Shown piece after piece: positions 44,303 through 52,847 of a stretch of 64,000 nt of DNA. This DNA is from Cognatishimia activa (lineage in GTDB: Bacteria > Pseudomonadota > Alphaproteobacteria > Rhodobacterales > Rhodobacteraceae). Location of the stretch: NCBI RefSeq assembly GCF_026016445.1, contig NZ_CP096147.1, positions 2,454,501 through 2,518,500 of the forward strand, in the 5' to 3' direction. Under the pieces are notes generated by a model. That model did not search any database, was not told the DNA's origin, and worked only from the letters and a program-made list of their open reading frames with translations. The number at the start of each line of letters is the position of its first letter. Within the stretch, counting starts at the first letter, position 1. The translations under genes and the position numbers were made by a program.

Positions 44303-47300
44303 ATGAGCAACGCAGGCAGACAAACGATCGCCTCACAGGCAGGCGGACGCATGATCAAATGGAAGGGGCGTGTCGCGAGCTTGGCACCCTCTTTGCTGTT
44401 GGGAACTGTCTCTGTCACTGCACTAGTTGTGGCAGGCGCACAGGCAGAAACGGTCAACACTGCCCAGGCAACCGCGCTGGTCAGCGCCGTGGATGAGGAT
44501 CACACAATCACCCAGGATGGGTCGATCACTTTGAACCCAATGACCGACCGCGCACTCGTTGAAATCAATGTCACGCAGTATAATCAAACGCTCAGCAACC
44601 AAGGCGCCTTGAGCGGCACAAATGCAAACAATCGCACCCACGTTGGCATGGGCGTGAATGGGTTGCTCGCCGGGACAGTATCAAACAGCGGATCGGTCAC
44701 TTTGTCTTCGACAGGTGTCACCTCAGCAGACCACCGCGGCATCGACCTGAGCGACATTCAGGGGACGGTCACAAACTCCGGATCTGTTGACGTCATTGTT
44801 GATGGATCCACTTGGGTTCAAGCGACGGGTATCTACGGTGGAGCCACCTCTGGAACAGTGAGCAACTCTGGTGACATCAGCATTCTCGCGGACGGCAGCT
44901 CTGCCAGAGCTTACGGCATCAATTTGCGCGCAACATCAGGAACCGTGGACAATTCTGGGACGATTTCCGTAACTGCAAATGGGACGGGATCCTCAGCAAC
45001 GGCTTACGGCGTGCGCATGGTCGGTCTTTCAGGGACGTTTCGAAACAGCGGTACCATTGACGTGGTGGCCAACGCGGGCAGTGAAGGTTCAGCCTACGGA
45101 ATTACCGCCTATGACGTGAGCGGTAACCTCGAAAACACAGGTACCGCAACGGTGGCCGCAACTGGTAACACCAATCCGGTTGCCCTTGGCATTGATTACG
45201 GTGATCTGGCGGCGACCGGCAGTATTACCAACGCAGGCACCATCGATGTTCAGGCGACAGGGACAAACGTGAGCACCGCCACTGCAGAGGGTATCTCTGG
45301 TTTGGCTCTTGATGGCACGCTTACAAACAGCGGTACGATCCGAGTATTGGCTGCAGCGAATTCAGCGTCCAGCGTGGATGCCATTGGGATCTACAACCAC
45401 AACATTTCTGGTACTTTGACCAATAGTGGCACTCTGGAAGTTCAGGCTCTTGGATTAAGCGCGAGTAACGTCAGTGCAGTCGGTATCGAGGGCCGCACTA
45501 TGTCTGGCACTGTAAGTAACTCAGGCTCTATCCTAGTTAATGCTGTTGGCGGTAGCTGGGCCAGCGCAGAAGGCCTCTCTATGGATTCCATCACCGGGGA
45601 CCTGACAAACACAGGAAATATCGTGGCCCTGGCTGAGGGCACAAGCTCGGCTTATGCAGGTGGGATTTATTCGCGCACAGTTTCAGGGGATGTGAACAAC
45701 TCAGGCACTATTGTTGCTGCTGCACTCGCTTCAAGCTACGCATATGCAACAGGTCTTTACGCCAGCATGCTAAATACTGGCGGGACACTGCAAAACAGCG
45801 GGACAGTTCTGGTTATAGCTGCGGCAGGTTCAAGCAGCGCGGCAGCAACTGGGATGGGCAGCGGGTTCGCTCGCGGTACCATGTCAAACAGCGGGACCTT
45901 GCAAGTTGGCGCGATCGGAGACGGTGTGGCCTACTCAGAGGGTATGAGCGCTTTCTTCACTGACACCGACACCGAGGTTCGAAATTCAGGCCTGCTGCAA
46001 GTCGGAGCCCTTTCTCTGAATTCTTCGGCCACTGCTGTTGGCATCCAGTCCGTACGCATGGCAGGCACACTTGAGAATTCCGGGACCATTGAAGTCATTG
46101 CTGGGGGCACTTCAGCACGGGCCTATGGGGTCAATCTCGGCTCCATGGAGGGTGGACCATTCCTGTCGGTCACCGGACAGGTCAATAACACTGGCACAAT
46201 TTCGGTCCTCGCAGCCGGTTCGTCTGAAGCTGTCGCCTATGGCATTCGCGCAGGCGCTGTTGAGGGAACAATCACCAACTCCGGCGATATTAATGTAGCA
46301 GCCTTTGCTGCAAATGGTGGCCTTGTAACTGGTCTAGACTTCAGCAGCGTCGCCTCAACGGGCACAGTGACAAACTCCGGCGATATCACGGTCTTGGCGG
46401 ATTACACCAATGCAACCCGCTACTACGCGGCGGGCATTGGTGGCGGCCAGATGGACGGCACGATGATCAATACCGGAAACATCGTAGTGACATCGACCAC
46501 GGTCGCGCCCGGCGTTGCTGATGCCGCTTTCATCACTGGGATCGCGGCCTTTGACATAGCAGGGACGCTGACGCATGACGGCACAATCGACCTGACAAAT
46601 GCAGGCGGCGCGGGCAGCCAAGCTTACGGTATCTTCGCCAATAATTTAACAGGCACGCTGAATGTGAACGGTGACATCGCAGCGCGTGGAGCCGACTCCA
46701 ATTACGCTATTTACGCAGGCGGCGGGGCTGGCACGCTGAACATCAATACCAGCGCGACTGTGGACGGAATGATCCGCGTTGAGGACCACAATGTAAACCT
46801 GACCCATTCCGGCGGCGCACGCGTTTATCAGTTCGAAGACGCCAACACTGCGGGCGGCGCGTTTGCGACCAATGTTACCATCGACAACGGCGTCTGGTTT
46901 GTTTCCGATGCCGGCGGCTCTGCACCTGTCTACGCATCCGCCATTGGTGAAGACTTTGCGGTTAACACACTCCTCCCTTTCCAGATGGGCGCTTTGGCGG
47001 ATGGTCTGTCCTTCGAACTTGCGCAGTCACCAACAAATGTTGTGAGCCGCAATTCGATGGAAGATGCCAGTGGAACAGCCATTGAAACCTTCGCACGCAT
47101 CAGCCTTAGCACCGCGGACGGCTCTAGCATGGCAGGTGCAGAGCAGTCTGACCTTGGCACGCTTACCGCGGGCTTGAAGGCTTCAGTTGGGGACACGCAC
47201 TACGGGCTTGGCCTGTCTATGGCATCGGGCAACTCATCGCAGGCGACAAACGCCACTGAAACAGATGGTGCCTTCCTGAGTGCTGAAGTCGCTCACGACT

Positions 47301-47866
47301 TAGGATTTGCAGAGCTTAATTTTGGTCTGGGCTATGGTCAGTTTGACCACACCAACACCCGGACCATTGGTGGCAGCCCTGACGCCATTGGAGAATTTGG
47401 CAGCACCGTCAAAACAGCCCATATTGGTATCCGGCGCGACTTCCAGCTATCGGATGGATCAACGCTGACACCGCGCGCCTCCTTCCGAAAAGGTGTTCAG
47501 GACATCGAGGGATACACTGAGACCGGTTCTTTGGCGAATGCCACATTGGCGGATCGGAAAGTTGAGTTTCAGGAAGCTAAGCTTGGCGCGCGTTTCGCGA
47601 AAGCGGCTGGCGCGGGCACCTTCAGCATCTCCTTTGATGCGGTGCACCGTAGCGTGAGCAGTCCAACCTTGATTGATGTCTCAACCTTTGGCTCTTCCAG
47701 CGCACTTACGGCAGGCGGTTCCCAAGACGAAACTTTTGGTCTGGTCGCTCTCGAGTTCGCAACGCCTCTGGGTAAAAACGATCTTTTCACTATTGGGGCC
47801 AGCAGCCAGATCGGCTCCAAGTCCCAAGCACAAACTTTCTCAGCTGAATATGCTTTGAAGTTCTAA
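44303..47866 (+). CDS. Large repetitive autotransporter (type Va secretion)
   Basis: 1187 residues. An extended N-terminal lead precedes a hydrophobic signal core ending in AGAQAE (residue ~49); GGGGA precedes the ATG, while an ATG at 44351 is a possible shorter start. Residues ~124-822 are about 21 imperfect repeats that should form a beta-solenoid passenger. Residues ~950-1187 are the autotransporter beta-barrel domain, with alternating strands and a terminal phenylalanine (EYALKF), which signals insertion by the BAM complex. Almost no cysteine occurs, as usual for surface passengers. Likely an adhesin or surface-layer factor; no catalytic motif is seen. A LuxR-type regulator gene follows. 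Confidence 0.92.
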   Translation: MSNAGRQTIASQAGGRMIKWKGRVASLAPSLLLGTVSVTALVVAGAQAETVNTAQATALVSAVDEDHTITQDGSITLNPMTDRALVEINVTQYNQTLSNQGALSGTNANNRTHVGMGVNGLLAGTVSNSGSVTLSSTGVTSADHRGIDLSDIQGTVTNSGSVDVIVDGSTWVQATGIYGGATSGTVSNSGDISILADGSSARAYGINLRATSGTVDNSGTISVTANGTGSSATAYGVRMVGLSGTFRNSGTIDVVANAGSEGSAYGITAYDVSGNLENTGTATVAATGNTNPVALGIDYGDLAATGSITNAGTIDVQATGTNVSTATAEGISGLALDGTLTNSGTIRVLAAANSASSVDAIGIYNHNISGTLTNSGTLEVQALGLSASNVSAVGIEGRTMSGTVSNSGSILVNAVGGSWASAEGLSMDSITGDLTNTGNIVALAEGTSSAYAGGIYSRTVSGDVNNSGTIVAAALASSYAYATGLYASMLNTGGTLQNSGTVLVIAAAGSSSAAATGMGSGFARGTMSNSGTLQVGAIGDGVAYSEGMSAFFTDTDTEVRNSGLLQVGALSLNSSATAVGIQSVRMAGTLENSGTIEVIAGGTSARAYGVNLGSMEGGPFLSVTGQVNNTGTISVLAAGSSEAVAYGIRAGAVEGTITNSGDINVAAFAANGGLVTGLDFSSVASTGTVTNSGDITVLADYTNATRYYAAGIGGGQMDGTMINTGNIVVTSTTVAPGVADAAFITGIAAFDIAGTLTHDGTIDLTNAGGAGSQAYGIFANNLTGTLNVNGDIAARGADSNYAIYAGGGAGTLNINTSATVDGMIRVEDHNVNLTHSGGARVYQFEDANTAGGAFATNVTIDNGVWFVSDAGGSAPVYASAIGEDFAVNTLLPFQMGALADGLSFELAQSPTNVVSRNSMEDASGTAIETFARISLSTADGSSMAGAEQSDLGTLTAGLKASVGDTHYGLGLSMASGNSSQATNATETDGAFLSAEVAHDLGFAELNFGLGYGQFDHTNTRTIGGSPDAIGEFGSTVKTAHIGIRRDFQLSDGSTLTPRASFRKGVQDIEGYTETGSLANATLADRKVEFQEAKLGARFAKAAGAGTFSISFDAVHRSVSSPTLIDVSTFGSSSALTAGGSQDETFGLVALEFATPLGKNDLFTIGASSQIGSKSQAQTFSAEYALKF
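44672..46768 (+). repeat. About 21 in-frame ~30-codon repeats in the autotransporter passenger
   Basis: Each unit begins with a G-T-[VL]-x-N-S-G-[TSD]-[IV]-x-V-x-A core and ends with a variable A-x-G-I segment. Units are 26 to 36 residues and differ at the DNA level, so this is protein-level repetition, not recent tandem duplication. The spacing suits one turn or more of a beta-helix per unit. Confidence 0.85.
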
Positions 47867-47874
47867 AAACGACC

Positions 47875-47892
47875 GCTTTCGCCCTCGAAAGC
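47875..47892 (+). terminator. Hairpin after the autotransporter gene
   Basis: GCTTTCG and CGAAAGC form a 7-bp perfect stem with a CCCT loop, 9 bp after the stop codon. No T-run follows, so it may be a weak terminator or an mRNA 3' stabiliser. Confidence 0.4.
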
Positions 47893-47992
47893 ACAACATA
47901 AACTTTGCAGTTGCGCGCCACCTCGGTGGTGCGCTATTGCGCCTGCGGCTCATCTGAGACACGCGCGCACATCTATGAACAGGACCGATCCG

Positions 47993-48484
47993 ATGCCTTC
48001 AAAATCCAGACTGACATTCGCATTTTTTGCTTCGCTAAGCTGCGCCTTCGTCATGATGTTTGAAGATATTGGCGAGGCCATGGGTGCGGAATGGATCGAA
48101 CGCTGGGATGATCACCATGTTTGGGAAGTCATGATCATGGCGTTCCTCTTTGGTGCGATCGCCGTTCTAGGCCTGGAAGTGCGCAAAATGCGTCGCTACC
48201 AGGAAACGCTGGAAGACAAGGTCAACCGCGCGTCTGATGCGTTTGAGGAAATGCTGACCGCTTACTTCGACCAATGGGCCTTCTCTAGCGCGGAACGCGA
48301 TGTGACACGCCTTTTGCTCAAGGGCTGCTCGGTTGCTGAGATGGCTGAAATCCGCAACGCGAAAGAAGGCACAATCAAAGCGCAGACAAATTCGATCTAC
48401 AAGAAGTCTGGTTACTCCGGTAAGACGCAGCTGCTCAGCGCATTGCTAGAAGACCTGACACACGGCGGCTCCGTATCCGTCTAA
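47993..48484 (+). CDS. Membrane-anchored LuxR-type HTH regulator
   Basis: 163 residues from the ATG at 47993 (AGGA eight bases upstream); the ATG at 47975 has no ribosome site but would add only six residues. Two hydrophobic segments (TFAFFASLSCAFVMMF and VWEVMIMAFLFGAIAVLGL) flank a short acidic loop with a His pair, then a coiled region leads to a C-terminal LuxR/GerE HTH (ERDVTRLLLKGCSVAEMAEI, GTIKAQTNSIYKKSG). There is no receiver or autoinducer domain. A membrane-tethered one-component regulator is implied. It lies 127 bp after the autotransporter gene and may control surface functions; its target is not shown. Confidence 0.8.
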   Translation: MPSKSRLTFAFFASLSCAFVMMFEDIGEAMGAEWIERWDDHHVWEVMIMAFLFGAIAVLGLEVRKMRRYQETLEDKVNRASDAFEEMLTAYFDQWAFSSAERDVTRLLLKGCSVAEMAEIRNAKEGTIKAQTNSIYKKSGYSGKTQLLSALLEDLTHGGSVSV

Positions 48485-48511
48485 AGTCTTGGAAGAACTA
48501 TCGCATGGGCG

Positions 48512-49264
48512 CTATCCGCGCCCTGCTGTCTTGCCTAGATCAAAATCAGGCAGTTTGCCAAAGGCCTCGCGTAAGGCCCCTCCCCAACCATCTGAAATTT
48601 CGTTGTAGTAAGGATCGTCTGCCTCAATGCGGAATTCCTGCGCCGTTGAAAGCGTATCAGCTTGATAGACTCGCACATCTAAAGGCAGATCCACGCCAAG
48701 ATTGGCTTTGATGGTTGAATCGAAAGAAACCAAAAGCAGTTTGACGGCCGCATCAAATGACATGTCAGGATCAAAGGCCCGGACCAAAATCGGCCGCCCG
48801 TATTTGGTTTCGCCAATCTGCAGGAACGGCGTATCTGCGCTGGCTTCGATGAAATTGCCTTCTGGATAGATCAAGAACAGACGGTGATCTCCGCCTTTGA
48901 TCTGCCCCCCAACCAATATCGTGGCATTAAACCCGCTGTCGGCCCGTTGCCCCTCCATCGCATGATCAGAAATCACTTCTTTCAGGGTATCTCCAACCAA
49001 AGTGGCAACCTGAAACATCGTTTCTGCCTGCAGAATAGAAGGATTACGATCCTGTGCAGCCTTACTACGTTCCTCTAACAGGCTGACGACGGCTTGAGTG
49101 GTCGCCAAATTTCCTGCGGTCATGAGCGTGATGGAGCGATCTCCGTCGACGTCCCAAGAGAACATCTTGCGGAAGGTCGAAATATTGTCGACCCCGGCAT
49201 TGGTTCGGGTATCAGACATGAAGACCATGCCTTCGTTCAACATAAGCCCAACGCAATAAGTCAT
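48512..49264 (-). CDS. Anbu, proteasome-type N-terminal nucleophile peptidase
   Basis: 250 residues of the Anbu (ancestral beta subunit) family, related to HslV and proteasome beta subunits. After removal of the initiator Met the N-terminal Thr (MTYCVGLML) is the nucleophile; the supporting Asp (MSDTRTNAG) and Lys (RKMFSWD) are in the expected places. Anbu proteins form large ring assemblies. It is the last gene of the four-gene cluster with transglutaminase-like, alpha-E and ATP-grasp proteins, a conserved arrangement that suggests peptide ligation, modification and hydrolysis of a common target. Its physiological substrate is not known. Confidence 0.92.
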   Translation of the reverse strand: MTYCVGLMLNEGMVFMSDTRTNAGVDNISTFRKMFSWDVDGDRSITLMTAGNLATTQAVVSLLEERSKAAQDRNPSILQAETMFQVATLVGDTLKEVISDHAMEGQRADSGFNATILVGGQIKGGDHRLFLIYPEGNFIEASADTPFLQIGETKYGRPILVRAFDPDMSFDAAVKLLLVSFDSTIKANLGVDLPLDVRVYQADTLSTAQEFRIEADDPYYNEISDGWGGALREAFGKLPDFDLGKTAGRG

Positions 49265-49300
49265 TGTGCCCTCGATTTAGGTTCACGCTTAAGAATTAGG

Positions 49301-50119
49301 CTATTGCTGTACTTGCAAGGCAACTTCAAGTGCTTCTTGCCCCGCACCTTGACGAATTCCGTGAATTGGAGCCGCTTCTCTGTAATCACGTCCGATCGCT
49401 ATCGTGATATATCGACTGTCCGGCGATATTCCATTTGAGACGTCAAATCCCAACCAACCCAAACTTTTAACATGAACTTCGCACCAAGCATGCGTCGCAT
49501 CTTGATCAATGCGATCATCCATCAAAAGATAACCGGAGACATAGCGCGCGGGAAAACCCAATGCGCGCGCGGCAGTGATCATGACATGCGCATGATCCTG
49601 ACAGACGCCGCTTCCATTGCTCATCGCCGCTTCAGCAGTAGTCGCAGAGTCAGTTGCGCCGATCTGATATGTAACGGCTTTAGAAATTTCGGCAGAAAGC
49701 GCGTGTAGCAATGCGATGTCATCGACGTCTTTGCGGTACTTCTGCATCTCTGCGACAAGTGACCTAATCGTCGAACCAGGGCTTGTGAGTGCCGTGGTCT
49801 GCTCAAAGAGCCAGAGCGGCGCGTATCCTTTGGATTGACCGGTCACCCCCGCCATATCCTCAACCTCAACGACACCCTCGGTTAGAATTTTCACCGAAGT
49901 TTGCCCGGTCTCCACCTTCACCAGCTGCGTGCGGTTCTGCAGGTGATCTTCGAATTCCACCTGCTTGGTGCCGCCCGTGATCGCAGTCGTCCATTCGAGA
50001 ACTTGCTGACCCTTTGTGTCACGCGGAGTTAGCCGTAACTGCTGTAACGCATAATGCACCGGGACATCATAAGTGTATGATGTCTCATGGCGCACAGTCA
50101 GTCGTCTTGTCTCAGCCAT
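49301..50119 (-). CDS. Transglutaminase-like cysteine protease family protein
   Basis: 272 residues with an N-terminal beta domain (TVRHETSYTYDVPVHYALQQLRLTPR; core HETSYTYDVPVHYALQ) and a C-terminal papain-like transglutaminase core. The catalytic triad is C173 in GSGVCQDHAHV, H210 in DATHAWCEV and D226 in GFDVSNG. It overlaps the upstream alpha-E gene by 8 bases and is followed by the Anbu gene, as in other Anbu clusters. It may cleave or form isopeptide bonds on the product of the ATP-grasp partner; this is inference. Confidence 0.9.
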   Translation of the reverse strand: MAETRRLTVRHETSYTYDVPVHYALQQLRLTPRDTKGQQVLEWTTAITGGTKQVEFEDHLQNRTQLVKVETGQTSVKILTEGVVEVEDMAGVTGQSKGYAPLWLFEQTTALTSPGSTIRSLVAEMQKYRKDVDDIALLHALSAEISKAVTYQIGATDSATTAEAAMSNGSGVCQDHAHVMITAARALGFPARYVSGYLLMDDRIDQDATHAWCEVHVKSLGWLGFDVSNGISPDSRYITIAIGRDYREAAPIHGIRQGAGQEALEVALQVQQ

Positions 50120-51056
50120 AGAAGCGGAAGTCCTCTTCGATATGCCCGGCTAGCTTAGCATTATTGTCAATGAAACTGCTCAGAAATTCGTGCAGCCCTT
50201 CTTCAAAGATCGAGTCGACAGTGTGAGACTTCACGCGATGGCACATCGCGTCGGCTTGAACATGACATTCTTCGCGAGCATCATATTCGAGTGCGAGGTT
50301 GGCGAGGTTTTCTCCAATCTTTTTCGCGCAAAAGGCCAAAGACCTCGGCATGCGGCTATCTAAGATCAAGAAATTCGCAATGGTTGCAGGGCTGCTTTCA
50401 CCGCCGTAAAGCCATCGGTAGCTCCGCTCCGCGGAAACCGACCTTAAGATCACTTCCCACTGCGCATTGTCCATCGAAGACCCGACAAAGGCCGCAGATG
50501 GCAACAGCACGTAGTACTTCACGTCCAAAATACGCGCAGTATTATCCGCCCGTTCGATAAATGTGCCAAGGCGAGAGAAGGCGAAGATGTCATTGCGCAA
50601 CATGGTGCCATGCAATGCGCCCCGCACGACCGACGTCCGAAAACGGATTTGAGTCAGAATGTCGTGCATCGCCCGTTCGGTCACCGGACGTGCAAGTAGG
50701 TCTTTGAGGACCATCCAGCATTCATTGGTCGCTTCCCAAACCTCAGAACTCAGCGCGGTGCGTACCAGTCGACCGTTGTTTCTGGCATTGGTGATGGCTG
50801 TCATGACAGATGACGGATTGTCTTTGTCACGCAGCATAAAATTGATCACCTGACCAGCTTCAAAGGTGTCGTACTTCGCAAGATACGCCTCGTTCATCCC
50901 AGCGGTGGTGATAATGGATTGCCATTCGTTAGAAGCTCCACCGGATCGTGTCAGCGCGATATGCCAACCGGCTTCTAGCAGGCGAGCCGTATTTTCAGCG
51001 CGTTCAAGGTAACGGAACATCCAGAACAGGCCGCCAGCTGTCTTTCCTAGCATCAT
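50112..51056 (-). CDS. Alpha-E domain-containing protein of the Anbu cluster
   Basis: 314 residues, mostly helical, of the alpha-E (DUF403) family. Recognisable stretches are MLGKTAGGLFWMFRYLERAEN at the start (core GLFWMFRYLERAEN) and a second GTFIERADNTARILDVKYY near the middle, giving an internal pseudo-repeat of [FI]ERA[ED]NTAR. The double ATG start allows 314 or 313 residues. Function is unknown; it always accompanies the ATP-grasp protein in such clusters and may bind its substrate. Confidence 0.9.
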   Translation of the reverse strand: MMLGKTAGGLFWMFRYLERAENTARLLEAGWHIALTRSGGASNEWQSIITTAGMNEAYLAKYDTFEAGQVINFMLRDKDNPSSVMTAITNARNNGRLVRTALSSEVWEATNECWMVLKDLLARPVTERAMHDILTQIRFRTSVVRGALHGTMLRNDIFAFSRLGTFIERADNTARILDVKYYVLLPSAAFVGSSMDNAQWEVILRSVSAERSYRWLYGGESSPATIANFLILDSRMPRSLAFCAKKIGENLANLALEYDAREECHVQADAMCHRVKSHTVDSIFEEGLHEFLSSFIDNNAKLAGHIEEDFRFYG

Positions 51057-51059
51057 GTC

Positions 51060-52490
51060 TTAGTCCCCCAGTACCCAAGTGTCTTTAGTGCCGCCACCCT
51101 GCGAGGAGTTCACCACCAAAGACCCTTTCTTCAATGCCACCCGGGTCAACCCGCCCGGCGTGATCTCAACCCGGTCAGGCGATACCAGAACGAATGGGCG
51201 TAAATCGACGTGCCTTGGGGCAAGGCCCGATTTGGACAGTATGGGGACGGTAGAAAGCGATAGCGTCGGCTGCGCTATGTAGTTGGCAGGTTTGGCGCGC
51301 AGTTTTCGTTCAAAAGCCGCAAGTTCTTTCTTGCTCGCTGCTGGGCCAACCAGCATGCCATAGCCACCGGATCCATGCACCTCTTTCACAACCAGATCAG
51401 ATAGGTTCTCAAGCACGTAGCTCAGGCTGTCTGCTTCGGAACAACGCCATGTAGGCACGTTTTTGAGGATCGCCTGTTCGCCGGTATAGAACTCAACGAT
51501 GTCGGGCATGTAGGAATATAGCGCCTTGTCATCGGCAATCCCGGTACCAGGTGCGTTGGCAATCGTAATGTTGCCTGCGCGGTAGACATCCATGATCCCT
51601 GGTACACCAAGTAGGCTGTCTGGGTTAAAGGTCAGAGGATCAAGGTAGTCATCATCCACTCGACGGTAGAGGACATCGATGGGTTGATAGCCACGCGTTG
51701 TCCGCATGGAGACATAACCGTCCTCCACGCGAAGATCCGTGGACTCAACCAATTCGACGCCCATCTGATCCGCTAGGAACGCATGCTCAAAATACGCAGA
51801 ATTATGGATACCCGGTGTGAGTACAGCGACGACTGGTTTCGCGTTCGGTGAATTCGCCGGACAGCTGCCCGCCAGAGAACGCCGCAGAAGTTGTGGGTAA
51901 GCAGAAACAGGTCGCACTTTCAGCTGGCTGAATAGCTCAGGGAACATCTGCAACATGGTTTCCCGGTTCTCGAGCATGTAGCTCACACCAGAAGGTGTTC
52001 GTGCGTTGTCTTCCAGAACAAAGAACTCATCCTCTCCGGTTCGCACCAGGTCAGTTCCAACGATATGTGTGTAAACGCCACCCGGAGGTTTGACCCCGAC
52101 CATCTCAGGCAAAAACGCCTCGTTGCCGATGATGATCTCTTTTGGAATACGGCCAGCGCGCAGGATTTCTTGGCGGTGATAAATGTCGTGTAGAAAGGCG
52201 TTGATGGCGCGTACGCGTTGCTCAATGCCCCGCTCAAGTGTGCGCCATTCCTTTGCCGAAATAATCCGAGGAACAATATCGAACGGGATCAGCCGCTCAT
52301 CTGCTTCTTCCTGTCCATAGACATTGAAAGTGATACCAATCCGCCGGAAAAAACTTTCAGCTTCCGAAGACTTTCGCCGAAGCGCTTTTACGTCCTCTTT
52401 GCTAAACCAATCGAAGTAAGCCTCATAAGGTTGCCGGGGCTGGTCCGCTCCAAGCAACATTTCATCAAAATGCACATGGTTATCCGTCAT
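51060..52490 (-). CDS. Circularly permuted type 2 ATP-grasp protein
   Basis: 476 residues, DUF404/DUF407 type, in which the ATP-grasp elements occur in permuted order. Visible segments: ERGIEQRVRAINAFLHDIYH, FLPEMVGVKPPGGVYTHIVG, the acidic FFVLEDNARTPSGVSYM, the ELVESTDL/RRVDDDYLDPL region and VVKEVHGSGGYGMLVGPAA (ATP-binding loop). It is expected to form an amide or peptide bond using ATP. It is the first gene of the Anbu cluster, whose four genes are spaced by no more than 36 bp or overlap. Substrate unknown. Confidence 0.9.
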   Translation of the reverse strand: MTDNHVHFDEMLLGADQPRQPYEAYFDWFSKEDVKALRRKSSEAESFFRRIGITFNVYGQEEADERLIPFDIVPRIISAKEWRTLERGIEQRVRAINAFLHDIYHRQEILRAGRIPKEIIIGNEAFLPEMVGVKPPGGVYTHIVGTDLVRTGEDEFFVLEDNARTPSGVSYMLENRETMLQMFPELFSQLKVRPVSAYPQLLRRSLAGSCPANSPNAKPVVAVLTPGIHNSAYFEHAFLADQMGVELVESTDLRVEDGYVSMRTTRGYQPIDVLYRRVDDDYLDPLTFNPDSLLGVPGIMDVYRAGNITIANAPGTGIADDKALYSYMPDIVEFYTGEQAILKNVPTWRCSEADSLSYVLENLSDLVVKEVHGSGGYGMLVGPAASKKELAAFERKLRAKPANYIAQPTLSLSTVPILSKSGLAPRHVDLRPFVLVSPDRVEITPGGLTRVALKKGSLVVNSSQGGGTKDTWVLGD

Positions 52491-52847
52491 AAAATTACGG
52501 TGGCATAATAAAATCTGAGCGCAAGCAGATAATTTGGTTCGGCGAATTAGGCCGTAATTTCAGATAATGAATTGATGAAGAATGCTGCTTTTTTACGCAC
52601 TTTACCTTGGGCAAAATTTTGCACTGCGCGATTGAGCCCCACCACAAAGAGATGAGTTTTAATATTAAAATCAAAGACTTAAAGTCACCTTCGCGTAGAA
52701 AACACGGGCGAAGTTTCGCGGCACTTCCAAACCGTGCACCACTTCAGGTTCTTATAGAGGCTGCCCGACCGAGAGCCCAACAAATCACAACAGGAATTGT
52801 CAAACGTAGACGGGCGAGCAGCTCAATCTCACTTATCGAGGGAAAGA
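52491..52847. other. Intergenic region, no supported gene
   Basis: About 357 bp, noticeably AT-rich for the window, between the start of the ATP-grasp gene and the end of mttB-3. It should hold the Anbu-cluster promoter. A basic 94-codon frame (52607-52891) runs through it and into mttB-3 on the opposite strand, with no family resemblance, so I do not call it. Confidence 0.5.

Noticed and set aside
44672..46768. Repetitive DNA as a CRISPR or satellite array
   Set aside because: Repeats are in-frame, variable in length and conserved only as protein; they are autotransporter solenoid units.
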